Source: Kitasatospora atroaurantiaca
GTDB taxonomy: Bacteria > Actinomycetota > Actinomycetes > Streptomycetales > Streptomycetaceae
Length of the DNA stretch: 64,000 nucleotides
Direction of reading: 5' to 3'
Assembly (NCBI RefSeq): GCF_007828955.1
Contig: NZ_VIVR01000001.1
Span: forward strand, 744,001-808,000
Positions 1 to 9,400 of this stretch are shown here, in pieces (the first letter of the stretch is position 1; each line of letters begins with the position of its first letter). The translations under genes were made by a program, and so were the position numbers. The notes beneath the pieces were generated by a model. It saw only the letters and a program-made list of their open reading frames with translations. It did not search any database and was not told where the DNA came from.

Positions 1-2
1 TC

Positions 3-1802
3 GCTCCCGCCCAAGGATGGAGAGATCACCTTCCGCAAGCCGGGGCCGGCGAGCAGACGAAGAAGAAGGGGATTCGCCTGGGTGAGGTCAAGACCGACAA
101 CGACGGCCATCTGCTGGTCCTGGGCGGGCGGGGAGGGGCCGGCTCACCGTACCAACTTGACTTCAACTACTTTGACAGCGACGGCTGGTGGGACGACACT
201 TCGGACGGTCCGGTTGAGGCCGTCGTGACGATCAGAAACAGAACCACGCCCCTACCCGTTCAGCGGGCCTGGGTGGTCGTGACCCCGCCCAAGTACTCCC
301 CGGAGCTGGACACCGTGGTGACGCTCTGGGACCGGCTGCTGGACTTCTTCGCGCGCCCGGACGACGTGACCTGGATGCGCCCCTCCTACACTCGGGACAT
401 CCAGCCCATCCTTCAGCGCGCCCGAAGGATGGGGGCGGTGCACGCGGGCGCCAACGGCAACCACGCCGGCTGGCCGGAGCCGATGTACGGCTTCTACCAC
501 CGTCGCAAGATCGCCAGCTGGCTCACCGGCGACAAGAAGATGCCGGTGATGAGCCAACCTCGCGATCTCAAGGACGGTCACCTGACCAACCTCCAGATGG
601 CCGCCCTGCAGAAGTGGCAAGCCGGCGACTTCGACCGTGACTGGCCCAGCACGCCGCCGCCGGAGGCGAAGATCACACCCGACGGCCTCGACCGGGCCGC
701 GCTGGAGGCCTGCGTGGGCGCGTCCTTCGGCCCCGGGATCGAGGCCGGGCGCCATCTTCTCAAGTCGAACATGTGGGCCGACCCGGACAAGCGGGACTTC
801 CGGTTCAGCTCCCGGGTCCAAGCCGGCGATCTCACCGCCCGGATGTGCATCCCGTGGCACTCCGACTTCAAGTGGTGCGCCGGCGACTGGTGGCCCGTCC
901 CCCGACCGGTCGACGTCATCCCCGCGGGCGCGGCGCCGCCGGACTACCAGGACTGGGATCGTGGCGTGGCCAACACCAAAGCCATGGTGGATGATTGGCG
1001 CAAGCTCGGCTTCGTCGTGGCCGACCGGAACGGGCGCTACCGGGAGGTGGAGCGCGCTACCCGCTGGACGGTCACGCCGGAGCTGCTCGCCGACGGTCAG
1101 TGGACCACGACGGTCCCCGGCCCCGGAACCGCCACGGACGGACAGGCCGACGTCCGGCAGCCGGCCGAGCAGCTCACCGGGGTGGACCTGGCAAGCTACG
1201 GACGCGGCCAACTCCCGCCAGGGCAGGAGCATGTGTGGCCGATCCTGCTGACCGACGAGGACCGCTCCATCGAGGTGACCGTCCGGGCCGCCCAACCGCA
1301 GGCACTGTCCGTGGGCGTGGTCACCCCCTACGGGCCCGAGGTCGCCGACGACGACCCCCATCTCACCGGCACCGTCTTCGACGACCGGCTGGAGCTGCAG
1401 ATCGCACTGCCGGTCGAGGTGTGGCCGCAGCGCTTCACCCACGCGGGCCGCTGGGAGATTCGGATCAGCACCCCCGAAGCGACCACGACCACGGCCTACC
1501 AGCTCACGGTGGCAACCGAGTCGGACATCCGGATCGGGGAAGCCGCAGTCCGGCGAGACTCCGCCTGCAACCTGACCGTTGCCACCGACCTCGGCGAGCG
1601 CGAGATCCAGGAGGCTGTGGCCGTGCTGGCCGCGGACGGCAGCGAGGTGCCGTTGCAGCTCACCGGCCCGGGTGGCTTCAGTGGGCAGGCCGACACGGCG
1701 GGAGCCGAGGGGTCGCCCCTGCGGCTGCGGGTGATCGGGGACTCCCGGTGCGGCAACCCCTTCATCCGGGAGCGGTTCCTGACCCCCGGCGGGAACGGGT
1801 GA
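3..1802 (+). CDS. LodA/GoxA-type quinone-cofactor (CTQ) oxidase, 5' end off window
   Basis: LodA/GoxA enzymes oxidise amino acids with a cysteine tryptophylquinone made from one Cys and one Trp; LodA releases antibacterial hydrogen peroxide. Seen here: a family-like 'LGEVKTDNDGHLLVLGG' stretch near the window start, a Cys in 'ACVGASFGPGIEAG' (codon 711-713) and, about 59 residues on, 'WCAGDWWPVPRP' (Trp codons 888-893), a spacing close to the Cys-Trp pair known in LodA. From about residue 330 (counting from the ATG at 225) a beta-rich tail of roughly 200 residues follows whose role I cannot name. The frame is open from base 3, but residues encoded before about base 50 look more family-like in another frame, so a single-base lesion there is possible. 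The substrate cannot be read from sequence. The gene overlaps its LodB-like partner by GTGA. Confidence 0.78.
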   Translation, partial: APAQGWRDHLPQAGAGEQTKKKGIRLGEVKTDNDGHLLVLGGRGGAGSPYQLDFNYFDSDGWWDDTSDGPVEAVVTIRNRTTPLPVQRAWVVVTPPKYSPELDTVVTLWDRLLDFFARPDDVTWMRPSYTRDIQPILQRARRMGAVHAGANGNHAGWPEPMYGFYHRRKIASWLTGDKKMPVMSQPRDLKDGHLTNLQMAALQKWQAGDFDRDWPSTPPPEAKITPDGLDRAALEACVGASFGPGIEAGRHLLKSNMWADPDKRDFRFSSRVQAGDLTARMCIPWHSDFKWCAGDWWPVPRPVDVIPAGAAPPDYQDWDRGVANTKAMVDDWRKLGFVVADRNGRYREVERATRWTVTPELLADGQWTTTVPGPGTATDGQADVRQPAEQLTGVDLASYGRGQLPPGQEHVWPILLTDEDRSIEVTVRAAQPQALSVGVVTPYGPEVADDDPHLTGTVFDDRLELQIALPVEVWPQRFTHAGRWEIRISTPEATTTTAYQLTVATESDIRIGEAAVRRDSACNLTVATDLGEREIQEAVAVLAADGSEVPLQLTGPGGFSGQADTAGAEGSPLRLRVIGDSRCGNPFIRERFLTPGGNG

Positions 1803-2874
1803 GCCGCACCGACCATGTGGTCGTCGTCGGGGGTGGCCCCTCCGGCGCGGTGGTCGCCTGGTACCTGGCCACCGCCGGCGCGGCCGGCGTCCTGGCGGAC
1901 GACGGCCGCGCGCCGTGGCGGTCGGTGGGCCAGCAGTTGTCGCCCTCCGCGCTGACGGTCCTCGGCCGGATCGGGTCGTGGACAGGTTGGCCACCGTCTC
2001 GACCCCGGTCTACGAGGCCCGCAGCGCCTGGGCCGAACCGACCGTGGACCACCGTTCGAGCCTGCTCAACCGCTACGGTCCGCCCCTGGCCGTGGACCGT
2101 GCCGCACTGGACGAGTTGCTGCGCGAGGCGGCCCGCGAAGCAGGTGTACGCCTGGTACGCGCCCACGCGAAGCCGGTGGCCGGGCCGGACGGCGGGTGGT
2201 TGGTGCCCGGTCTCGAGAACCCCGTCCCGGTGGTCGTCGACGCCACCGGCACGGCCCGGGCCGTCTCACGCGCCCGACTCCGCTGGCACGGTGTGGACCG
2301 GCTGCGCTACACCATCTGGCAAACCCGTCCCGCCGATCGACTGCCCCAGCCCTGGTCACTGGTCGAGGCCGCGCCCGACGGCTGGTGGTACAGCGCGCCG
2401 ACGCCCGGCAGCGAGCGATTGACGGTCATGCAGGTCCAGGACACCGCCGGGCGGGCGCCGCAGCTACCGCCGCCCCGCACCTCCGAGCGCCTGGCGCACC
2501 GTTCGCTGCCGCGGCCGGCCGCACAGCGGGTCGCCGTGGTGGGTTGCGCCGGTCCGCCCTGGACGGCGGGCCTGGTCGCAGTGGGGGACGCAGCGCTCTC
2601 CGTCGACCCGCTTTCCTCCTCCGGGCTACGGCACGCCCTTGAGCTGGCCGGCCCCGCCTCCGAGGCCGCGCTCGGCTTGCTGCACGGCGACGAACGGCCG
2701 GCCGACGACTACGCGCGTGCGGTGCGGCACGCGTTTCTCAAGCACCTGGCCGACCGTCAGTTCTTCCATGCGGCCGCGACCCGCTACCAGACTGCCGCCT
2801 TCTGGAGCCACCGGTCAGACCTCGAGCACATGCGCCTCGCCGACGCGCAGAGCGGGCACCGCAGCGGGGTGTGA
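1799..2874 (+). pseudogene. LodB-like FAD maturation protein, frameshifted
   Basis: LodB proteins are FAD enzymes, related to tryptophan halogenases, needed to build the quinone of the partner oxidase. A GTG start at 1799 overlaps the oxidase stop (GTGA), implying coupled translation. The N-terminal FAD motif 'VVVGGGPSGAVVAWYLATAG' lies in one frame up to about 1970. The rest ('ATVSTPVYEARSAWAEPT' through 'VGDAALSVDPLSSSGLRHAL', the second FAD-binding motif) continues in another frame from about 1977 to 2874. Loss of one base (or gain of two) would explain this. Without the lesion the protein would be about 358 residues, a normal length for the family. It is either a genuine pseudogene, which would leave the oxidase immature, or a sequencing error. 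Confidence 0.8.
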
Positions 2875-3476
2875 TCCAGCGCCGGCCGGGAGGGGCCGGT
2901 CGGCGAGCTCTTCCCGGGTCGGACGGGCGCCCGCGCGGTGCGGAGGCCCCTTCAGGCCACGCACCAGCCGGAGTCGCAACGGCTGCCCGCCGCTTCCTCC
3001 CGCGGCGCCGACCCTGGCGTGGTCTCCTGCGAGGGCTTCCTGGATCGTGGACGCCCGGCCGGAGTATTTGCGGTCGCCAGGAATGCCCGCGGAGTAGAGC
3101 GTGCCGCGGTCAACCCCCCCCCCAGGGGCTCAGGCCGTTCTCGCGCATCACCGCTCAACTGGCCACCGGGGCGGCCTCCCCAGGTCATGTCGCGGACTGA
3201 ATGTGCGATTCGACCGAAGGTCACCCACTCAGTCGCGTGTCTCGCCATTCGCGGGCGGAGTCACTCGTCTGGGGGATTTCCTGGATTTCTGGTGGATATC
3301 GGTGGAGCGATTCGGCGATGGCTGGAAGGTTTCTGCGATGACGGTTCAGCTCGGCCGTTAGGCCCAGCTGTACGGCATTGACGGATCGGGTCGACTGAGA
3401 GGATACGAACTACTCGGAGAAGCGACACAGGAATAGTCGCACCGGTAGGAACAACCCCGACGGAGGGAGTGTCTCA
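2875..3476. other. 600-bp intergenic region
   Basis: I see no convincing gene. Open frames across 2870-3380 lack third-position bias and family-like sequence. The last 250 bases are less GC-rich and should hold the promoter of the downstream cupin gene; GGAGGGAG just before 3477 is its ribosome site. Confidence 0.5.
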
Positions 3477-4409
3477 ATGTCTGTCCAAGAAGACCGGTCA
3501 AAGAGCACGGCGAAAGAAGTGAACGGCAAGCGGCAGCCGTTCCACATCACGAAGGAGGAGGACCGGCAGCTGCGTATCAAGGGGGATCGCCTCTCCCCGG
3601 CGCTGGTCATCACCCAGCCGTCGTCGTTCGACGAGTACGCCCGACAGCTCATGGTTCCCCCTGCGATCATGGACCTGGCCCGCAAGGCGGCAAACATCCG
3701 GCTGTCCGCGTGGGAGATCGAGGCCATGCGCAAGCATCTCGAACCCGTCGGCCCGGTCACTGCCGATCTGCCCGGCAACGAGCTCGGGCTGCTGCGCCGG
3801 ATCCTTCTGGCCAAGGCCGCCGACGACAAGACGCACCCTCCGTACATCCGCGTGGCGTGCACCGGCCGGGGGGTGTACGACAAGTGGGCCACGGAGTTCG
3901 ACTACGTGCGGGACCTCGGAATCGAACCGGGTGACGCGGGTTCCCCGGTGGTCCTGGAGATCTGGCCGGCCCAGCACTACTCACCGATCCACTCGCACGG
4001 CCACACCACCGGAATCGTCTACTGCCTGGCCGGCCAGCTCGATGTGATGGCCTACGACAATCTGGCCTGGGACGCCCCCAAGCGGGGGCTGGTCACCCTG
4101 ACCCCTGGGCAGTGCGCTTGGCTGGCCGGTGACAAGTTCGCCGTGCACAAGGTCTACTGCCCGATGGACGGCGACAACGGACCCACGGGCCCGCAGTACA
4201 TGAGCGACACCTCGGAGTTCGCGGCCAGCTTCCACGTGTACCTGAACGAGAACGAACTCTCGATGGACTCGTACACGGCAGCCGACCTCGGCCGCGACAC
4301 GTTCCACTACATCGACGAGATCGACCACAAGAAGAAGGAGTTCACGACATATTCGGACCTCTCCTGGAACGTGCTCCGGAAGGTGCTCGCGGACACCGCG
4401 CTGGACTAG
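3477..4409 (+). CDS. Cysteine-dioxygenase-like cupin protein
   Basis: A 310-residue soluble protein. The core 'YSPIHSHGHTTGIVYCLAGQL' region (about residues 168-190) is the iron-binding cupin motif of the cysteine dioxygenase superfamily, with the HxH pair. A third candidate ligand is His in 'FAVHKVYCP' (about residue 223). Known members oxidise thiols (cysteine, 3-mercaptopropionate, N-terminal cysteine) with O2. The N-terminal 130 residues are a charged helical extension not found in small bacterial cysteine dioxygenases. GGAGGGAG eight bases upstream supports the ATG. It lies between the LodA/LodB pair and a broken amine-oxidase gene, so it may belong to the same oxidative pathway, but the substrate is unknown. 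Confidence 0.75.
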   Translation: MSVQEDRSKSTAKEVNGKRQPFHITKEEDRQLRIKGDRLSPALVITQPSSFDEYARQLMVPPAIMDLARKAANIRLSAWEIEAMRKHLEPVGPVTADLPGNELGLLRRILLAKAADDKTHPPYIRVACTGRGVYDKWATEFDYVRDLGIEPGDAGSPVVLEIWPAQHYSPIHSHGHTTGIVYCLAGQLDVMAYDNLAWDAPKRGLVTLTPGQCAWLAGDKFAVHKVYCPMDGDNGPTGPQYMSDTSEFAASFHVYLNENELSMDSYTAADLGRDTFHYIDEIDHKKKEFTTYSDLSWNVLRKVLADTALD

Positions 4410-4410
4410 G

Positions 4411-5040
4411 CACTACATCGACGCGCCGTGGTCGGTGACGACCATCAGCCAGGTGCAGTTCTGGGACGTCCGGGAATTTCCGGCCGACTACGGGGACGGC
4501 ACGGCGGTCTTCCTGTCGGTGTGCGTCTCCGAGTGGAACACGCCGGGAATCCTGTACGGGAAGGCCGCCAGGGAGTGCACCCGCGAAGAGGTGGTGCACG
4601 AGGCCCGGGCCCAGTGCAAGGACGCGCTCAACGACACCGGCAAGGCGGTGCTGAACGTCGACGCGGATCTGCACTCCTGGTGCATCGACCCCGCCGTCAC
4701 CGGCCTCGGCGGCCACACGCCACGCAACCGTGAGCAGCTGCTCGTCCACCCCACCGGCACCCTGTAGAACCGCCCCACCGCAACCGCACTCCCCAACTTC
4801 TTCCTCGCCGGGGGCTATGCGCGGACGGATGTGGACCTCGCCACGATGGTGGCGCCGACGAGTCGGTACGGCGAGCGCTCAACGCCCTGCTCGACGCGGA
4901 CGGTTCACAAGCCGAGCGCCACCGGATCTGGAGCCTGTACCGGCCATCGGAGTTCGACCACCACACGATGGTCCGCCACTACACGCATCCCGAGGAGGTC
5001 GCGGCGGGCACTCCGGCCTTCATGTCAGGAGTCTCCGGCC
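4411..5040 (+). pseudogene. FAD-dependent amine oxidase/desaturase-type remnant (C-terminal part)
   Basis: Immediately after the cupin stop codon, bases 4414-4764 read 'YIDAPWSVTTISQVQFW' and continue open. This resembles the SPWxLTSISQxQFW segment of hydroxysqualene-dehydroxylase/phytoene-desaturase-type flavoproteins. A TAG at 4765 interrupts, but the same frame continues with 'PNFFLAGGYARTDVDLATM', matching the PNLFLAGDYVRT-DLATMEGA end of that family. From about 4872 the match ('ALNALLDADGSQAERHRIW', then 'RPSEFDHHTMVRHY') is in another frame to about 5030. So the N-terminal FAD-binding half is gone and the remainder carries an in-frame stop and a frameshift. The IS at 5094 bounds the remnant. 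Confidence 0.72.
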
Positions 5041-5092
5041 GAGCCCCTCTGGCCGCAGATGAGGCCTCGAATCCGGACAGCGGAGCGGTCTC

Positions 5093-5105
5093 AGAGGGCG
5101 TTAAG
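5093..5105 (+). repeat. Left terminal inverted repeat of the first IS
   Basis: AGAGGGCGTTAAG, repeated inverted at 6456-6468. Thirteen bases match perfectly and similarity fades beyond. Confidence 0.8.
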
Positions 5106-5499
5106 CCTGTTTCTGACAGAGGCCGCGTCCGGGTTGGGTGAGGAAGCCTTGGCGGACGAGGCGTCCGAGTCGGGAGCGGGTGACGTTCATGGCCGGGTCG
5201 TCGGTGGGCATGCCGAGGTGTTCGTGCAGGTCGCGGACGCGGAATGCCTGGTCGGGGTGCTGGTTGAAGGCGTTCAGGATGTCCTGGTAGGCGGTGGACG
5301 GTTCGGGCGGCGTGGGCTCGGCACTGGTCCGCGTGATCTCCTGGACGATCTTCCGGGTCGTGTCCAGCTCGATGAGGCGGGCTTCGGCCTCGGTGAGCTC
5401 GGTGGCGAGGCGTTCGATCTGTCGGCGCAGGTCGTCGGCGCGGGCGGTGGACTGGTCGTGCTGGTCCCGCAAGTCTTCGAGGAGTTCGGCGACGTTCAC
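5101..5499 (-). CDS. IS accessory protein: coiled coil plus DNA-binding-like C-terminus
   Basis: A 132-residue protein starting at GTG 5499, which overlaps the transposase stop as GTGA, so the two are translationally coupled. Residues about 3-55 ('NVAELLEDLRDQ...ELTEAEARLIELD') are a leucine/glutamate-rich coiled coil. The C-terminal third ('VRDLHEHLGMPT' and 'VTRSRLGRLVRQGFL') looks like a winged helix-turn-helix. It lies wholly inside the inverted repeats and its stop codon lies in the left repeat region, so it moves with the IS. Its role is unknown; helping target or regulate transposition is an inference. Confidence 0.65.
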   Translation of the reverse strand: MNVAELLEDLRDQHDQSTARADDLRRQIERLATELTEAEARLIELDTTRKIVQEITRTSAEPTPPEPSTAYQDILNAFNQHPDQAFRVRDLHEHLGMPTDDPAMNVTRSRLGRLVRQGFLTQPGRGLCQKQA

Positions 5500-6379
5500 G
5501 CGGCCACCGTGAAGTCGGCCGCCCTGGGGGTGTCGCGCCAGGCCGGGGAGGGTGCTGTGAGGCGGCGGGTCATGTTCGCGGTGGCCTCCCAGTGGACGCG
5601 GGAGGCGGCATTGTCGGGCCGGTGGTCGTACTCGCGCGCCAGTCGCCGGTGGAGCATCAGGGTGCCGTTGACCTGCTCCACCACCCAACGCTCGGGTAGC
5701 GCGACGAAGCCTTTGCCCTTGTCGGCGGGGTTGCGGATCACGGTCTCGACGGTGATGCCGAGCAGCGCACCGCGGATGATGGTCTCGTCCTTGAAGCCCT
5801 GGTCCACCAGGGCTTTCTCCACGCGGTTCCGCACCGCTCGGCCGCCTGGGTCAGCAGGGCGACGCCGGCGGCGTTGTCGTGAGCGGAGGCGGCGAGCACG
5901 GCGACCCCGATGATCAGGCACAGCACGTCGACCACGAGCCCACGCTTGCGGCCCTGTGTCTTCTTGCCCGCGTCCAGCCCCGTCGTGGTCCTCGGGACCC
6001 CGGCCGCCGCACGGACGGACTGGGTGTCGACGATCACAAGGGACGGGTCCTCTAATCGCTTGGCCCTCTCCCGTACCTGGCAACGCAGGAGTTCCTGGAT
6101 CCGCTGGTCAAGGCCGTCCTGACGCCACAGCGTGTAGTAGTAGAACACCGCAGACCCCGCCGGCAGGTCAGGCGGGAGATAGCGCCACTGGCAGCCCGTC
6201 CGGTTCTGGTAGAAAATCGCGTTCACGACCTCCCGCAGATCACAGGACCCCGGAGCCCCAGTAGCCGACCGCGCCACCCGCTCCTGCTTCCACGATTCGA
6301 TCATCGGCCTGACCAGTTCCCACCGCCCATCCGTCACGTCGCTCGGGATATGCCTGTCTCCCCATGCGCCGCAGAACAT
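5496..6379 (-). pseudogene. IS5-family transposase, frameshifted
   Basis: The first part (6379 to about 5850) holds 'WRYLPPDLPAGSAVFYYYT' and the catalytic block around 'VDTQSVRAAAGVPRTTTGLD' (DDE fold). The second part (about 5840 to 5496: 'RVEKALVDQGFKDETIIRG', then 'LPERWVVEQVNGTLMLHRR' with the catalytic Glu) lies in a different frame. The switch falls in 'AERCGT/VRNRVEK' inside the catalytic domain, with no homopolymer slip site, so it looks like a mutation or sequencing error rather than programmed frameshifting. The start may instead be 6421. If the lesion is real this copy cannot transpose by itself. Confidence 0.78.
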
Positions 6380-6455
6380 CACCCAACCCCCGACCGGCCC
6401 GTTAGTACGACCGGCGTTCACACGAACGAGCGATCACGAACCATAGATAGACGGA

Positions 6456-6468
6456 CTTAACGCCCTCT
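6456..6468 (-). repeat. Right terminal inverted repeat of the first IS
   Basis: Reads CTTAACGCCCTCT on the plus strand, the exact reverse complement of 5093-5105. Base 6468 is also the last base of the toxin TAA stop codon. Confidence 0.8.
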
Positions 6469-9400
6469 TAAAACGACATGTCGACATCCATGTCCGAGCT
6501 GCCCTCCTGGGTGGCCTGACTCGGCTCCGGCTCCGGCTCCGTCGCGCCCTGGGTCCGGAACTTCTCGATCAGGCGGTACCCCTCGGCGTACGACGCCTTG
6601 TCACCCGCGCCGTAGCCGTACTTGGCGGGCGCGTAGTCGCCGCCGTAGGTGTCCTGCAGAGCCTTCAGAACGTTCCGGGCCTCCGTCGGGGTCAGCTTGC
6701 GGTTCTGGCCGAAGTACGTACCGAGCTGCTGCTCGATATTGGTCTTCCGGTCCTTCTTGCTGCTGCCCTGCGGGGGCTGGACCTCCTGCTGGATCTGGTT
6801 CATCAGTTCCTGGCGGGCCTGCTGCTGACGGACGTGCTCGGCGTTGATCGCCTCGACCATCCGGCGGGCCTCGGGGGAGCCGCCGGAGCCCAGTTGGGTA
6901 CGGTCGAGTGACGGGTAGAGCGTCTCGGCGACATACGGCCTGGTGTTCCAGAGCGAGCTCTGCTTGTCGAGGATGTGCCCCGCCGAGGCCTCCGCCGTGA
7001 TGTCGATCCAGCCCAGCTCCGTCTTCACCCCGGTCACCGGATCCGTCCGCGTGATCACCAGGTCCGGCCGGGTGGAGCCGTGCGTCACCTGAGTCTCGAC
7101 CCTGACGTCCGGCGGCAGGTGGGGCGCGATGTCGGCGGAGATCAGTTTGGTCGTCATCGACTCGACCGCATAGCCGAACTGGGCCGGGAACCACCCTTCG
7201 AGCTCGGCCCGGCGCTCCGGTGTCGTCGCCGGGTTGACCCACTCGTTGTAGTTGTTCACCCAGTTCCTGGTGTGGCCGTCGAGCGCCGGAACGGAGGCGG
7301 GATCCGCGAGCGCAATCCCGGCCGCCACCTGCACCTTCTGGTCGATTTGGGTCGCGATCTGCTCGACCATCTGCTTGTCGTGCGGAGGCAGGGTTTCCCC
7401 GGCGACGTGGACGGAGAGGACACCGAACTTCGCCGCGTCCGACTCGAACAGGCCGTGGTCGAACTCGCCGTGGATCGTCTCCTCGTGCGGTCCGGACGTC
7501 GAGGCCCAGACGTGGTTGCCCTCGGCCCACTCGCCGGGGAGCTTGCCGGGCTCGGCCTCCCAGGTCTTGTGGGTGCTCGGGTCGGCCCACATCATCTTGC
7601 CGTCCTGGCCGTGGATCAGCGCCAGCGCGTGGCCCTCCTCCCCCGGCTTGCCGAACAGCACCGTCGAGAAGGTGCCCGGACCGGCCTCGTGGACCTGCTC
7701 CAGCAGGGAGTCCACCCCGTGCTGGTCCACCCCGTGCTGGAACGGCGCGTCGTGGCGCTTGAGCAGCGTCCAGGCCGGTGACTCCTCCGGCCGGCCGTGG
7801 AACGGCTGGCCGGCCGGCCGCGGGCGGCCGTAGTGCGTGTCGCGCAACGCCTCGGTCGACTCCAGGCAGCTGTGGAGGTTGTCGCCGTCGACCGCCCCCT
7901 TGTGCGGGTTCACGGCTTCGAGCAGCTCGGGCGTCGGCTTCGGGAACTTGCCCTCACCGGTACCGGCGAGATGCTCCTGCAGCGCTTCGAACTGCTCTCG
8001 CGTCGGCGGTTCGAGGCCGCGGTCACGCAGCACGGCCTCGGTGTTCTCGTACGAGGGCGTGCGCTGCCGCTTGGCCGGCGGGGCGCCGTCCTCGGTCCGC
8101 CCGCCGTCGTCGTGCGGCCGCTTCCGGCCGCTGCCGGGCTGCTCCTCGTGGGGCGTCTGCTCCCCACCGGGGCGGCCGTGCGGCGCCTGCTCGTGCGGCG
8201 TCTGCTCGTGCGGCGCCTGCTCGTGGGCGGACTGCTCGTGCGACGGGGGGAACGCCTCGTCGTGCGAGCGCTTGGCTCCGCTGCTCTGCGGAGCGGACCG
8301 CTCGGTCGCGGGGCGCGGCTGGGTACCGGCGTGCTCCGACGGCCGGACCGGTCCGAAGCGCATACCGGACCCGCCCGGCTCGACCGGACCGCGCGAACGC
8401 GGCTGGGCGATCGGCCGGTTGGCACCGGGCCCCTCGTGTGACGCGGTGGACGGACCGGACCGCGGCGGCGGAGCGGTGTGACCGGACGATCCGCCGTGTC
8501 CGGCCGAGGCGCCCATGCCGGGCATTCCCGGCATGGCGGGCGGCGCCGAGGCCGCCGAGGAGTCGGCGGGCCTGGGCGTCGGGACGACGTCGTCTGCCGC
8601 GGGCGCGCGGTCCGCGGCCGACGACGGACGTGTGCCGCCGGGACCGGCCGCGAGGTGCAGCCCCTCAGGCGGCGCGTCGGAGTGAGCGGTGGATGACTCC
8701 CGGCCGGCTCCGGAGCCACCCGAGTGCCCGGAGCCGCCGGAGTGCGGGGAACCGCCGCCGGAGTGGCCACCCCCGGCCGCCCCTCCCCCGGACGGCATGT
8801 GCAGTCCGGGGGTCGGGGGTATCCCGGCGCCGCTGGTCTCGTGGTGCGGGGCGGCGTCGGGCGTCACCGCATGCGGAACGGGCCCGGTCGTCGTCTGCGA
8901 AGCCCCGTCGCGCGGAGGGGGCTCCGACCCGCCGGCCGTGACGGGCTCGGCGCGGACAGGAGCGGGCCCGTGGGCGGCACCGCCCTGCGGCGGCACCGTA
9001 CCCGACGCCCCGTCGGCCGGCGGACGGACCGGAGTCCCGCCACCGGCCACCGGGTGGGTCGGGTCGTTCCCGTGACCACCTGTCGAGCCGCTGGTCCCCT
9101 CGTGGGTGGGCGCAGGCGTCGGCGCACTCTCGTGCGACGGCGTCGGCACAGCCCCGGTCTCATGCGTCGGCGCCGGCACGGGCCCGGCCTCGTGCGACGG
9201 CGCCGGTACAGGACCGGCCTCGTGCGACGGAGTCGGCACGGGCGCACCCTCATGCGCGGGCGCAGGCGTCGGCGCACCCTCGTGCACCGAAGGCGCAGCG
9301 CCCTCCCGGCCACCGGCCGTCGGCGAACCACCCTCATGCGCGGGCGCAGGCGTCGGCGCACCCTCGTGCACCGAAGGCGCAGCGCCCTCCCGGCCACCGG

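Larger units (their letters stand above)
5094..6467 (-). mobile_element. IS5-family insertion sequence, about 1.37 kb, with accessory gene
   Basis: The ends are inverted repeats sharing AGAGGGCGTTAAG (5093-5105 and complement of 6456-6468). Inside are an IS5-type DDE transposase and an overlapping accessory reading frame. The flanking triplets are TCA on the left and TTA on the right. Both fit the TNA target of the IS1031-type subgroup but they differ, so no matching target duplication is present. That suggests deletion or IS-IS recombination after insertion. The right end abuts the stop codon of the polymorphic toxin gene. Confidence 0.8.

Noticed and set aside
252..1994. 580-codon minus-strand open frame opposite the LodA-like gene
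   Set aside because: Arg/Gly/Pro-rich translation with no family features; a by-product of high GC third positions in the real plus-strand gene.
5830..5860. Programmed frameshift in the first IS transposase
   Set aside because: No slippery heptamer, and the break is inside the catalytic domain; mutation or sequencing error is more likely.
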